From: Crocinitomicaceae bacterium
GTDB taxonomy: Bacteria; Bacteroidota; Bacteroidia; Flavobacteriales_D; Crocinitomicaceae
Direction: 5' to 3'
Length of the DNA stretch: 64,000 nt
Assembly: GCA_029249445.1 (NCBI GenBank)
Contig: JAQWHI010000018.1
Location: forward strand, 434,001 to 498,000
Below the pieces are notes generated by a model. It searched no databases, was not told the DNA's origin, and worked only from the letters and a program-made list of their open reading frames with translations. Position numbers and translations under genes: made by a program. This document shows positions 26,554 through 33,739 of this stretch, piece by piece (position 1 is the first letter of the stretch; each line of letters begins with the position of its first letter).

Positions 26554-26585
26554 TTGTTTAACTTTATCGTGAAATAATTAAACAA
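26554..26585. promoter_or_regulatory. Inverted-repeat operator, copy B
   Basis: TTGTTTAA at 26554-26561 and TTAAACAA at 26578-26585, again with exactly 16 bases between. It begins 42 bp after copy A, close to four helical turns, so both copies face the same side of the DNA. A TAACTTTA box (26559-26566), a possible -7 element for the plus-strand unit, overlaps its left half. Confidence 0.7.
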
Positions 26586-26608
26586 AACAAATTTATACAT
26601 CACAAAGC

Positions 26609-26779
26609 ATGATAACATTTCTTGAAAAATATTACCCGGTTATCCTAGCATTCATAAGTTTTCTAATCTCGGTTTCATTATGGTTTAATGGACAAAGAGA
26701 CGAGGGCCTGTTTGTTGGAATATGGGTGCCATCGATTCTCAGTCTCTCGATATTTATCCGGCTTGTTAAAAACGATTAG
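26609..26779 (+). CDS. Small membrane protein of 56 residues
   Basis: The frame MITFLEKYYPVILAFISF... ends IRLVKND and holds two transmembrane segments (about 9-25 and 36-52) with a short polar loop (NGQRDEGL). The ATG lies 24 bases after operator copy B. It is the first gene of a tight run of three small genes and CIA30. It is not a shadow of another gene, since no other frame here is coding. Function unknown. Confidence 0.65.
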   Translation: MITFLEKYYPVILAFISFLISVSLWFNGQRDEGLFVGIWVPSILSLSIFIRLVKND

Positions 26780-26781
26780 CT

Positions 26782-26940
26782 ATGAGTAATTTAACACTTT
26801 TTATTATCGGTTTCAGCATTTTCTCTGCATACATGTTCTTTCTATTAAGAATGATATGGAAACAGCACAATATTCAGCAAAAATCCGACTCTAATCTTCT
26901 CCGAATTGAATCAGAAGACAACAACAAAAAAGCATCCTAA
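26782..26940 (+). CDS. Small membrane protein of 52 residues
   Basis: It starts two bases after the stop of the previous small gene. The product MSNLTLFIIGFSIFSAYM... has one N-terminal transmembrane helix (about 4-25) and a polar C-terminal tail rich in Gln, Asn, Glu and Lys. The tight spacing supports translation as part of one operon. No family recognised. Confidence 0.62.
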   Translation: MSNLTLFIIGFSIFSAYMFFLLRMIWKQHNIQQKSDSNLLRIESEDNNKKAS

Positions 26941-26965
26941 TAGAATCCAATTAAAACCTACTGGT

Positions 26966-27127
26966 ATGAGTATTTTTCGTCGTAAAACAAAAAAAGAAAA
27001 GTTGCAAAAGAAATACCGGGAAAAACTCTCTGAATCGCACAAAATGTCAACAATCAATCGAAAGTTGTCGGATCAACTAATGTTTGAAGCAGAGCAACTT
27101 CTCAAACAAATTGAAAATGAAAATTAA
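26966..27127 (+). CDS. DUF6435 / Lacal_2735-like small protein
   Basis: 53 residues, MSIFRRKTKKEKLQKKYREK... ending QLLKQIENEN: a basic N-terminus and one long helix. The wording KLSESHKMSTINRKLSDQLMFEAEQLL matches my memory of the Bacteroidota Lacal_2735 (DUF6435) family. The frame is open 20 codons further upstream, but that part overlaps the previous gene and is unlike the family, so I start at the ATG at 26966. The stop overlaps the CIA30 start by 11 bases. Function unknown. Confidence 0.75.
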   Translation: MSIFRRKTKKEKLQKKYREKLSESHKMSTINRKLSDQLMFEAEQLLKQIENEN

Positions 27128-27710
27128 AGCCATTTTTATTGTCGCACTTTTAGCCCTCATCATAATGTCTTTCATAGTTGCAAAGAAGACAGGAGTCAGG
27201 AATCAGCCGAATGGTTCTCCAACCATTGATTTTAAATCAGACTATAAGCTAAGTAATTGGAGTATTTTAAACGATGGAGTGATGGGAGGTGTGTCTACCT
27301 CCAGTCTCGAAATAAACACAGAGGGGCACGCACTTTTTAAAGGTTTGGTTTCAACAGAAAACAATGGTGGATTCGCTTCTGTGCGTTTTCGAACTTCACC
27401 GATCAAAGTAAAATCGAAAAGGTTTGTAACTATTCGACTCAAAGGAGACGGCAAAGAATACCAGTTCAGAGTTAAAAAAAATGCATCTGATTTCATCTCC
27501 TACATTTCTACATTTCCAACCTCGGGTTCGTGGGAATTGGTGAAAATAAAATTAAGTGATCTCTATCCAAGTGTAATGGGACGCAAACTGAATAGAGCAA
27601 ATTTTGATGCTACAGCAATTGAAGAATTGTCACTTTTAATTACTCGTAAGAAGACGGAATCATTTAAACTGTTGGTTGATTACATCAAGTTTGACTCCGA
27701 AGATGAGTAG
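27117..27710 (+). CDS. CIA30-family protein with N-terminal membrane anchor or signal
   Basis: 197 residues. A hydrophobic start (about 4-22) is followed by a CIA30 domain (about 38-190), with the hallmark WSILNDGVMGGVS and further GGFASVRFR and SGSWELVKIKLSDL. CIA30 was first seen in a mitochondrial complex I assembly factor and has a carbohydrate-binding-like jelly-roll fold; bacterial members are poorly understood. I chose the ATG at 27117 because the upstream 11 codons overlap the previous gene and precede the signal. Last gene of the unit led by operators A and B. Confidence 0.85.
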   Translation: MKIKAIFIVALLALIIMSFIVAKKTGVRNQPNGSPTIDFKSDYKLSNWSILNDGVMGGVSTSSLEINTEGHALFKGLVSTENNGGFASVRFRTSPIKVKSKRFVTIRLKGDGKEYQFRVKKNASDFISYISTFPTSGSWELVKIKLSDLYPSVMGRKLNRANFDATAIEELSLLITRKKTESFKLLVDYIKFDSEDE

Positions 27711-27789
27711 GAAGATAAATCGTGTCAAATTTTACTGAAATCTTAACAAATATTTTTGATAATTGCATTCAGCTCCACAGATATGTATT

Positions 27790-27797
27790 TAACTTTG
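27790..27797 (+). promoter_or_regulatory. -7 box of the DUF3050 gene
   Basis: TAACTTTG, followed by a leader of about 17 bases to the ATG at 27819. No TTGTTTAA element is seen here, so this gene is probably outside the proposed regulon. Confidence 0.5.
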
Positions 27798-27818
27798 TGG
27801 GGGTAAATAAATACTGTT

Positions 27819-28616
27819 ATGCACAGAATAGAACACATCGAAAAAGAAATAATCCCGTTAAAAAAACAGTTGAGTCAACATAAGCTGTATTCCGCTCTAA
27901 ATGAGGTGTCTGACATACACATATTCATGGAAAATCATGTTTTTGCAGTATGGGACTTTATGTCCCTATTAAAGACACTACAAGCAAATCTTACCACCGT
28001 AAGTGTGCCTTGGACTCCGAGTAAAAATCCAGAGTTGGCACGTTTTATAAATGAAATAGTACACGGGGAGGAAAGTGATTTAAATGAATTGGGAGAGGCG
28101 AAAAGCCATTTTGAAATGTACCTAGAAGCCATGCAGCAAATGGGAGGTAATTCCGAAAAAATAACTGCTTTTGCAGAAGCAATTCATGCTGGAAGCGAAG
28201 TTCGAAGTGCTCTCCGTGAGTCGAATATAGACGAAAGAGTGCAAGATTTTGTAAACTTTTCATTCGACATTATTGCGACAAACAAAATGCATCTTGTGGC
28301 CTCTCTATTCACTTTTGGAAGAGAAGATGTAATTCCTGATATGTTCATCGAAATTTTGCAAAACACCACAGACTTTAAACAAAAAGGAGAAAAGCTGATG
28401 TATTATCTTCAACGCCATATCGAATTGGATGGCGATGACCACGGACCACTTTCCCTAAAAATGATGGAAGAACTATGCGGTAATGACGATTCCAAATGGA
28501 CGGAATCTTTGGAAGTTGCAAAACTTGCTTTAGAAAAAAGAGAAGCTCTTTGGGATACAATTTTTGATCTCATAGCACAAAGCAAAGAAAGGAACGAAAC
28601 CCATCAATTGCATTAA
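27819..28616 (+). CDS. DUF3050 family protein
   Basis: 265 residues, all-helical and soluble, in the heme-oxygenase-like structural group. The DUF3050 hallmark is visible: [32 protein letters not shown] (parts quoted: [17 protein letters not shown]), then [11 protein letters not shown] and [21 protein letters not shown]. The conserved His and Glu residues ([22 protein letters not shown]) could bind a metal pair, as in other members of that fold, but this is inference. It follows CIA30 on the same strand with its own promoter. Confidence 0.85.
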   Translation: MHRIEHIEKEIIPLKKQLSQHKLYSALNEVSDIHIFMENHVFAVWDFMSLLKTLQANLTTVSVPWTPSKNPELARFINEIVHGEESDLNELGEAKSHFEMYLEAMQQMGGNSEKITAFAEAIHAGSEVRSALRESNIDERVQDFVNFSFDIIATNKMHLVASLFTFGREDVIPDMFIEILQNTTDFKQKGEKLMYYLQRHIELDGDDHGPLSLKMMEELCGNDDSKWTESLEVAKLALEKREALWDTIFDLIAQSKERNETHQLH

Positions 28617-28632
28617 ACCTTCAATACGAGAT

Positions 28633-28842
28633 TTAGATTAAATCAATCTGAATACCGTCGAGTTGTATTGTATCACCGGCGACCAACTTAGCGCGCTTAC
28701 GTGTCTCAACTTGTCCGTTTCTGAAGACAATGTGTTCATTAACAATCATCTTAGCATGTCCACCTGTTTGGGCGATGCCCATAACCTTAAGAAGTTGAAT
28801 TAGTTCAATATACTCCCCCTCTATTTTAAATTTTTCCTGCAT
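28633..28842 (-). CDS. Small S4-type RNA-binding protein
   Basis: 69 residues. The S4 alpha-L motif spans nearly all of it: FIELIQLLKVMG-like start (IELIQLLKVMGIAQTGG), then HAKMIVNEHIVFRNGQVETRKRAKLVAGDTIQ. YbcJ of E. coli is a similar lone S4 protein. I start at MQEKFKIEGEYI (28842), since the longer frame runs back into meaB; the two genes overlap by 17 bases, which supports coupling to meaB. Confidence 0.85.
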   Translation of the reverse strand: MQEKFKIEGEYIELIQLLKVMGIAQTGGHAKMIVNEHIVFRNGQVETRKRAKLVAGDTIQLDGIQIDLI

Positions 28843-29869
28843 AGTTTCTATAAAGCTCAAACAATTCAGCTGCCGCTTGAAATGATGTAATTTCTCCATC
28901 ATCTATACTTTGTTCGGCAGCTTTCAAAGCACTTAATAAGTCGGAATTACCGTAAAATCCGTCCAAAATCATTTCTTTCAGTGTTTCAGATAGCCATTTC
29001 TTATCTTGCTCCAGACGATTTTTGTCGAAATAACCATTTACTTTAACATGATTCTCAAACGATTCAATCACCTCGAAAACACGAGTAATATTTTCATTTT
29101 TTTTGGCACTACAGCAAAAAACCTCAGGAATCCAACCGTTCTGGTTTGGGGGAAACAAATGAATTGCATTTTTATATTCTCTACGTGCAAGATTGGATCG
29201 ACTTACATTATCACCATCTGCTTTTGTAATAACCAAGGCATCAGCCATTTCCATAATACCTTTTTTAATTCCTTGCAACTCATCCCCTGCGCCAGAAAGC
29301 ATTAGAAGTAAGAAGAAATCTACCATTGACTTTACAACAGTTTCAGACTGCCCTACCCCAACCGTCTCGATAAGAACCACATCAAATCCAGCTGCCTCGC
29401 ACAACAAGATACTCTCACGAGTTTTTCTCGCCACCCCCCCAAGTGTTGCACCTGCAGCTGATGGCCGAATAAATACATTCTTATCAGTAGATAACTCATT
29501 CATACGAGTTTTATCCCCCAAAATACTTCCACCTGAGACTGAGCTTGAAGGATCAATGGCAAGAACGGCTACCCTTTTTCCTTTCTCGACAAGTAACTTC
29601 CCAAAGGTCTCTATAAATGTACTTTTTCCAACCCCTGGAACACCTGTGATCCCAACGCGAATAGATTTACCGCTTAAAGGCAAGCACATCTGTACTAGAC
29701 TTTGTGCATCAGTCGAGTGAGATGGATTATCACTCTCAATAAGTGTAATTGCAGAGCTCAATGCAACCACATCCCCTTTCTTAATTCCATCGAACAAAAC
29801 TTTTGCGGAACGATTTCTCATTCTCTTCTTCCGCTTTGCTATCCAGCTTTCCATTTTATTCTTTTCCAC
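28826..29869 (-). CDS. meaB: MeaB/ArgK GTPase (cobalamin mutase chaperone)
   Basis: 347-residue G3E-type P-loop GTPase that guards adenosylcobalamin loading and reactivation of methylmalonyl-CoA mutase. Motifs: GVPGVGKST (76-84), AIDPSSSVSGGSILGDKTRM, IETVGVGQSE (switch II) and TKAD for guanine. The helical dimerisation arm is C-terminal. It is usually beside mutA/mutB; no mutase gene is in this window. It is instead divergent from the cobalamin-binding MerR regulator, sharing an 89-base region. Confidence 0.93.
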   Translation of the reverse strand: MEKNKMESWIAKRKKRMRNRSAKVLFDGIKKGDVVALSSAITLIESDNPSHSTDAQSLVQMCLPLSGKSIRVGITGVPGVGKSTFIETFGKLLVEKGKRVAVLAIDPSSSVSGGSILGDKTRMNELSTDKNVFIRPSAAGATLGGVARKTRESILLCEAAGFDVVLIETVGVGQSETVVKSMVDFFLLLMLSGAGDELQGIKKGIMEMADALVITKADGDNVSRSNLARREYKNAIHLFPPNQNGWIPEVFCCSAKKNENITRVFEVIESFENHVKVNGYFDKNRLEQDKKWLSETLKEMILDGFYGNSDLLSALKAAEQSIDDGEITSFQAAAELFELYRNYAGKI

Positions 29870-29922
29870 AAATCAAATTTAATAATACCAAAGAAGTATA
29901 GCGCTCACAACAAATAAAAAAC

Positions 29923-29930
29923 TAATTTTG
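29923..29930 (+). promoter_or_regulatory. -7 box of the merR gene
   Basis: TAATTTTG, overlapped by the TTGTTTAA half-site at 29928-29935. The overlap suggests autorepression. Confidence 0.5.
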
Positions 29931-29960
29931 TTTAACAATAATACCACTATACTTAAACAT
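29928..29960. promoter_or_regulatory. Operator-like inverted repeat at the merR start
   Basis: TTGTTTAA (29928-29935) and TTAAACAT (29953-29960) are separated by 17 bases. The right half covers the start codon. It is a near-match to copies A and B, with one base more in the spacer and one mismatch. Confidence 0.5.
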
Positions 29961-30840
29961 GAAAAACCGAAAATACAGTATAAAAGACCTTGAAAACCTC
30001 ACAAACATTAAGGCGCACACAATCCGTGTTTGGGAGCAGCGCTATGGACTTTTACAACCAAAAAGAACTTCGACGAACATCCGGTTTTATCAAGACGAGG
30101 ACCTTAAAAAACTATTGAACATTAACCTTCTCTACGCCAGTGGATACAAAATTTCAAAAATTGCAAAACTGAGTGAATCTGAAATACTCGAAGAATCAAA
30201 AGCAGCGTTATACAACAATAATACAGGAAAAAATTCAGAAGTAGATGCTTTGGTTCTCGCAATAATCGAATTAGATTCAGGTGCGATTGTTTCATCTCTA
30301 GAAGCCAATTTCAAGAAAAATGGAATGGGCAAAATGTATAGTATGCTTGTTGTTCCTCTCTTAAACAGAGTTGGTGAATTATGGCAACTAAACACCATCT
30401 CAGTTGGACATGAACATTTCTTTTCAAATTTACTTCGAGAATTTATACTAACTAAAACATACACATTAAAACAACCAAAAAAATCAAAAGGTAAAGTACT
30501 GTTATTTCTCCACTCACACGAGGAGCATGAATTGGGTCTACTTATATGTAATTTTTTATTCAAAGATGCGAATTGGGAAACCTGCTATTTGGGGCAGAAT
30601 GTGCCACTTGAAGGGCTAGGAATAACCTATGACCTTTTTAACCCAGACCTAGTTATCACCAATATTATTAAACATCTGAACGAAGAGGAATTCGATACAA
30701 TATTGAAGTCAGTTGTTTCAATTGTATCAAGTGAGAAGTTGATTATTGGTGGTAATACTGCGCTTTTGTATAAAGGAAACGTAACCGAAAAAATAAGATT
30801 TCTCGAGAGTTTTGAAGATATAAAAAAACTACTTGTTTAA
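29959..30840 (+). CDS. MerR regulator with cobalamin-binding domain (CarH/LitR-like)
   Basis: 293 residues. Residues 4-72 are a MerR winged helix (IKAHTIRVWEQRYGLLQPKRT). Residues about 90-170 form the four-helix B12 cap with Wx9EH (W142, E152, H153), and about 178-290 the Rossmann-like B12 domain with ExHxxG (E188, H190, G193). In CarH the corresponding His binds cobalt after light breaks the cobalt-carbon bond, and dark tetramers repress carotenoid genes. All these residues are present, so light sensing through adenosylcobalamin is likely. It lies directly before crtI on the same strand, and operator-like repeats flank it on both sides. Confidence 0.88.
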   Translation: MKNRKYSIKDLENLTNIKAHTIRVWEQRYGLLQPKRTSTNIRFYQDEDLKKLLNINLLYASGYKISKIAKLSESEILEESKAALYNNNTGKNSEVDALVLAIIELDSGAIVSSLEANFKKNGMGKMYSMLVVPLLNRVGELWQLNTISVGHEHFFSNLLREFILTKTYTLKQPKKSKGKVLLFLHSHEEHELGLLICNFLFKDANWETCYLGQNVPLEGLGITYDLFNPDLVITNIIKHLNEEEFDTILKSVVSIVSSEKLIIGGNTALLYKGNVTEKIRFLESFEDIKKLLV

Positions 30841-30864
30841 CGATTAACATCTTTTGCTAAACGT
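30833..30864. promoter_or_regulatory. Operator-like repeat upstream of crtI
   Basis: TTGTTTAA at 30833-30840 (it includes the stop codon of the regulator) and CTAAACGT at 30857-30864, five of eight matching TTAAACAA, with exactly 16 bases between. The right half lies where the -33 element of the crtI promoter would be. Confidence 0.5.
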
Positions 30865-30880
30865 AATCCGATATTTCGTT

Positions 30881-30888
30881 TATATTTG
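30881..30888 (+). promoter_or_regulatory. -7 box of the carotenoid operon
   Basis: A perfect TATATTTG, 17 bases before the crtI ATG. No TTG at the standard distance (a TTTG lies 24 bases away), as expected for a promoter controlled by a MerR-type protein or weak by itself. Confidence 0.65.
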
Positions 30889-30905
30889 TAATAGAACCCA
30901 ATTGA

Positions 30906-32369
30906 ATGAAAAATATAGGTATTATTGGCGCTGGATTATCAAGTCTCTATGCAGCATGCAAGTTAGCAAAGGCTGGACAGAACGTTGAAGTTTTTGAAAA
31001 AAATTCGATGTCTGGTGGACGGTCCCAAACATTTGAAGCGGAGGGTTTTAAATTCGATATGGGGCCCTCATGGTATTGGATGCCAGACCTTATTGACCAA
31101 CTCTTTGTTGAATTGGGTGAAGATAGAACAAACTATTTCAGTTTGACACGTCTTGCACCATCCTATAGGGTTTTCTGGAATGAAGTTGCACAAACCGACT
31201 TACCTGCAGACGAAGAAGCATTGTTCGAATTATTTGAAAGTTTTGAAGATGATGGAGCTGCAAAACTAAAGTCATTCTTGCACGACGCCAAAACGAAATA
31301 CGATATAGCAGTCAACGATTTCTTAGAAAATCCAGGACTCAGTCTCAAAGAACTGATAAAACTCAAAGTACTTCGGCAAGCTTTTACGCTTGATGTTTTT
31401 AAATCTGTCGAGAAAGATGTTTTCAAACGTTTTAAATCGCACAAAGCAAGAAGCATACTCACGTTCCCTGTATTGTTTTTAGGTGCTATGCCAGGAAAAA
31501 TTCCAGCATTGTATACGATGATGAATCATGCTGATTTGTCCCTAGGAACGTGGTACCCCGAGGGTGGAATGCATGCTTTAGCAAATGCATTAGAACAGAT
31601 TGCTTTAGAAAGTGGAGTGACATTCAACTTCAACTCACCCGTTTCAGCTATTGAGGCTGCAAATGGTAAAGTAAAAGGCATACGAATTGGAGATAAATTG
31701 CACGAGTTTGATACTGTTATTTCAGGTGCTGATTATCACCACACAGAACAAGAACTGCTGCCAAAAGAAAACATAAAGTACAATTCAAAATATTGGGACA
31801 GTCGAAAGCTCGCGCCAAGTTCATTGATTTTCTATCTAGGAATTGACAGAAAGGTAAAAAACCTCCACCACCATAATTTGTTTTTCGATGAAGATTTAAG
31901 TGATCATGGTAAAGAAATCTATATTAATCCCAAATGGCCCAAAAAGCCCTTGTTCTATGTTTGTGCACCATCAAAAACAGATTCTAATGTCGCTCCTGAC
32001 GGTAAAGAAAATTTATTCATCCTCATGCCTATTGCAACGGACTTAGATGATAATGATGAAACAAGAGAAAATTATTTAAAAATAATTCTTGATAGGATAA
32101 AAACCCAAACTGGCGAAGTAATAGAAGGCGATATAATATATAAACGTTCGTTTTGTGTATCTGAGTTCAAATCAGAATACAATTCCTTCAAAGGTAACGC
32201 ATACGGCTTGGCCAACACACTAATGCAAACTGCAAACCTAAAACCAACTATAAAATCGAACCTGAAAAATATGTTTTTTTGCGGACAGCTCACTGTCCCC
32301 GGTCCAGGTATCCCACCCTCTTTGGTTTCTGGAAAAATAGTTGCTAACCAAATAATCGACGCTACATGA
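30906..32369 (+). CDS. crtI: Phytoene desaturase
   Basis: FAD enzyme converting phytoene to lycopene at the membrane. The 487 residues start with the dinucleotide fold GIIGAGLSSLYAACKLAKAG (residues 4-23, core GxGxxS) and FEKNSMSGGRS. They continue with MGPSWYWMPD and close with the CrtI C-terminal signature FCGQLTVPGPGIPPSLVSGK. The wording GPG in that signature is typical for lycopene-forming CrtI. The next gene, crtB, overlaps by four bases (ATGA). First gene of the operon, behind the operator-like repeat. Confidence 0.93.
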   Translation: MKNIGIIGAGLSSLYAACKLAKAGQNVEVFEKNSMSGGRSQTFEAEGFKFDMGPSWYWMPDLIDQLFVELGEDRTNYFSLTRLAPSYRVFWNEVAQTDLPADEEALFELFESFEDDGAAKLKSFLHDAKTKYDIAVNDFLENPGLSLKELIKLKVLRQAFTLDVFKSVEKDVFKRFKSHKARSILTFPVLFLGAMPGKIPALYTMMNHADLSLGTWYPEGGMHALANALEQIALESGVTFNFNSPVSAIEAANGKVKGIRIGDKLHEFDTVISGADYHHTEQELLPKENIKYNSKYWDSRKLAPSSLIFYLGIDRKVKNLHHHNLFFDEDLSDHGKEIYINPKWPKKPLFYVCAPSKTDSNVAPDGKENLFILMPIATDLDDNDETRENYLKIILDRIKTQTGEVIEGDIIYKRSFCVSEFKSEYNSFKGNAYGLANTLMQTANLKPTIKSNLKNMFFCGQLTVPGPGIPPSLVSGKIVANQIIDAT

Positions 32370-33202
32370 AACTACTATTTGATGATTATTCGAGAAAAGC
32401 TTCTCGACACGTAACAAAAAAATACAGCACCTCCTTTTATGCAGGTGTTCGTGCTTTAGATAAGAAAATAAGAGATGACGTGCATGCAATCTATGGATTC
32501 GTTCGTTTTGCAGATGAAATTGTGGATTCTTTTCATGGCTTCGACAAAGCTGAGCTACTCGAAGAATTCAAAAATGATACATACAAGGCAATTGATCGCA
32601 AGGTATCCTTAAATCCAATATTGAACTCCTTCCAGACAACTATACATAAGTACAATATCGACCTCAAACTCATTGAACAATTTTTATTCAGTATGGCGAT
32701 GGACCTAGAAGACATCGAATATGACAAACAAAAATATGAGCAGTATATTCTTGGATCTGCTGAGGTTGTAGGTCTCATGTGTCTGAAAATATTTGTATAC
32801 GGTGACGAAGGTGAATATGAAAAACTTAAGCCTTACGCGATGAAACTTGGCTCCTCCTTCCAAAAAATCAACTTTCTGCGAGATTTAAATGCAGATTTCA
32901 ACGAGTTGGGACGAATCTATTTTCCGAATCTAGAAAGCGGGGAACTCACATTGGAAAATAAAATTCAAATTGAAGAGGAAATTCAACAAGAGTTCGAAGA
33001 TGCTTTAATTGGAATTAAAATGCTACCAAAATCATCTAGGTTTGGGGTTTATGTGAGCTATAAATACTACGTGAAACTCCTTAAGAAAATCCAACGAAAA
33101 ACAGCAAACGAGTTGCTCCAAGAACGGATAAGAATAGCGAATAAAACCAAAGTATTCGTTTTCGCGAAGTCCTTTTTGAGAAACTCTCTCAACATTCTGT
33201 AA
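32366..33202 (+). CDS. crtB: Phytoene synthase
   Basis: It joins two geranylgeranyl diphosphates head to head to give phytoene. The 278 residues are typical. The two aspartate motifs that hold magnesium are DEIVD (50-54) and NFLRDLNAD (169-177), with YSTSFYAGVRAL as the N-terminal family mark. It overlaps crtI by four bases and is followed by idi after nine, so translation is probably coupled. The GGPP synthase gene is not in the window. Confidence 0.95.
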   Translation: MKLLFDDYSRKASRHVTKKYSTSFYAGVRALDKKIRDDVHAIYGFVRFADEIVDSFHGFDKAELLEEFKNDTYKAIDRKVSLNPILNSFQTTIHKYNIDLKLIEQFLFSMAMDLEDIEYDKQKYEQYILGSAEVVGLMCLKIFVYGDEGEYEKLKPYAMKLGSSFQKINFLRDLNADFNELGRIYFPNLESGELTLENKIQIEEEIQQEFEDALIGIKMLPKSSRFGVYVSYKYYVKLLKKIQRKTANELLQERIRIANKTKVFVFAKSFLRNSLNIL

Positions 33203-33211
33203 TCTGCATCG

Positions 33212-33739
33212 ATGGAAAAGGTAATCTTGGTTGACGAACAAGACAATATTCTTGGTGAAATGGAAAAAATGGAAGCCCATGAAAAAGGATTACTTCATCG
33301 TGCTTTCTCTGTATTTGTTTTTAATAATTCCAATCAATTGCTGCTTCAACGTAGAGCATTAAACAAGTACCATTCTGGCGGACTTTGGACCAATACGTGT
33401 TGTAGTCATCCTAGGAAGGGTGAAAAGTTAATTGATGCTGGCATGCGTCGCTTGCAGGAGGAGATGGGATTTACTACAAGCTTAAAAGAACAATTTTCTT
33501 TTATTTATTATGCCAAATTGGACCAAGGCCTCATAGAACATGAGTTGGATCATGTCTTATTCGGTCGATTCAATGAGCTCACTGCATTCAATACTGAAGA
33601 GGTCATGGATGCTAAATTTGTTGAGTTGGAAGAACTTGAAGAAAATATAATTGCAAACCCTCAGCTTTATACAGAATGGTTTAAAATAATTTTTGAGCGA
33701 TCGAGAAAAGCAATATACGATATGATAAATGCGGGATAA
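33212..33739 (+). CDS. idi: Isopentenyl-diphosphate delta-isomerase, type I
   Basis: It isomerises IPP to DMAPP and so raises precursor supply. 175 residues of the Nudix-related type I family: the catalytic Cys lies in WTNTCCSHP, the metal-binding His in HRAFSVF and HP, and the catalytic Glu in RRLQEEMGF. The later EHELDHVL is also a family element. The 11-base overlap with the following crtD-like gene ties it to the carotenoid operon. Confidence 0.95.
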   Translation: MEKVILVDEQDNILGEMEKMEAHEKGLLHRAFSVFVFNNSNQLLLQRRALNKYHSGGLWTNTCCSHPRKGEKLIDAGMRRLQEEMGFTTSLKEQFSFIYYAKLDQGLIEHELDHVLFGRFNELTAFNTEEVMDAKFVELEELEENIIANPQLYTEWFKIIFERSRKAIYDMINAG

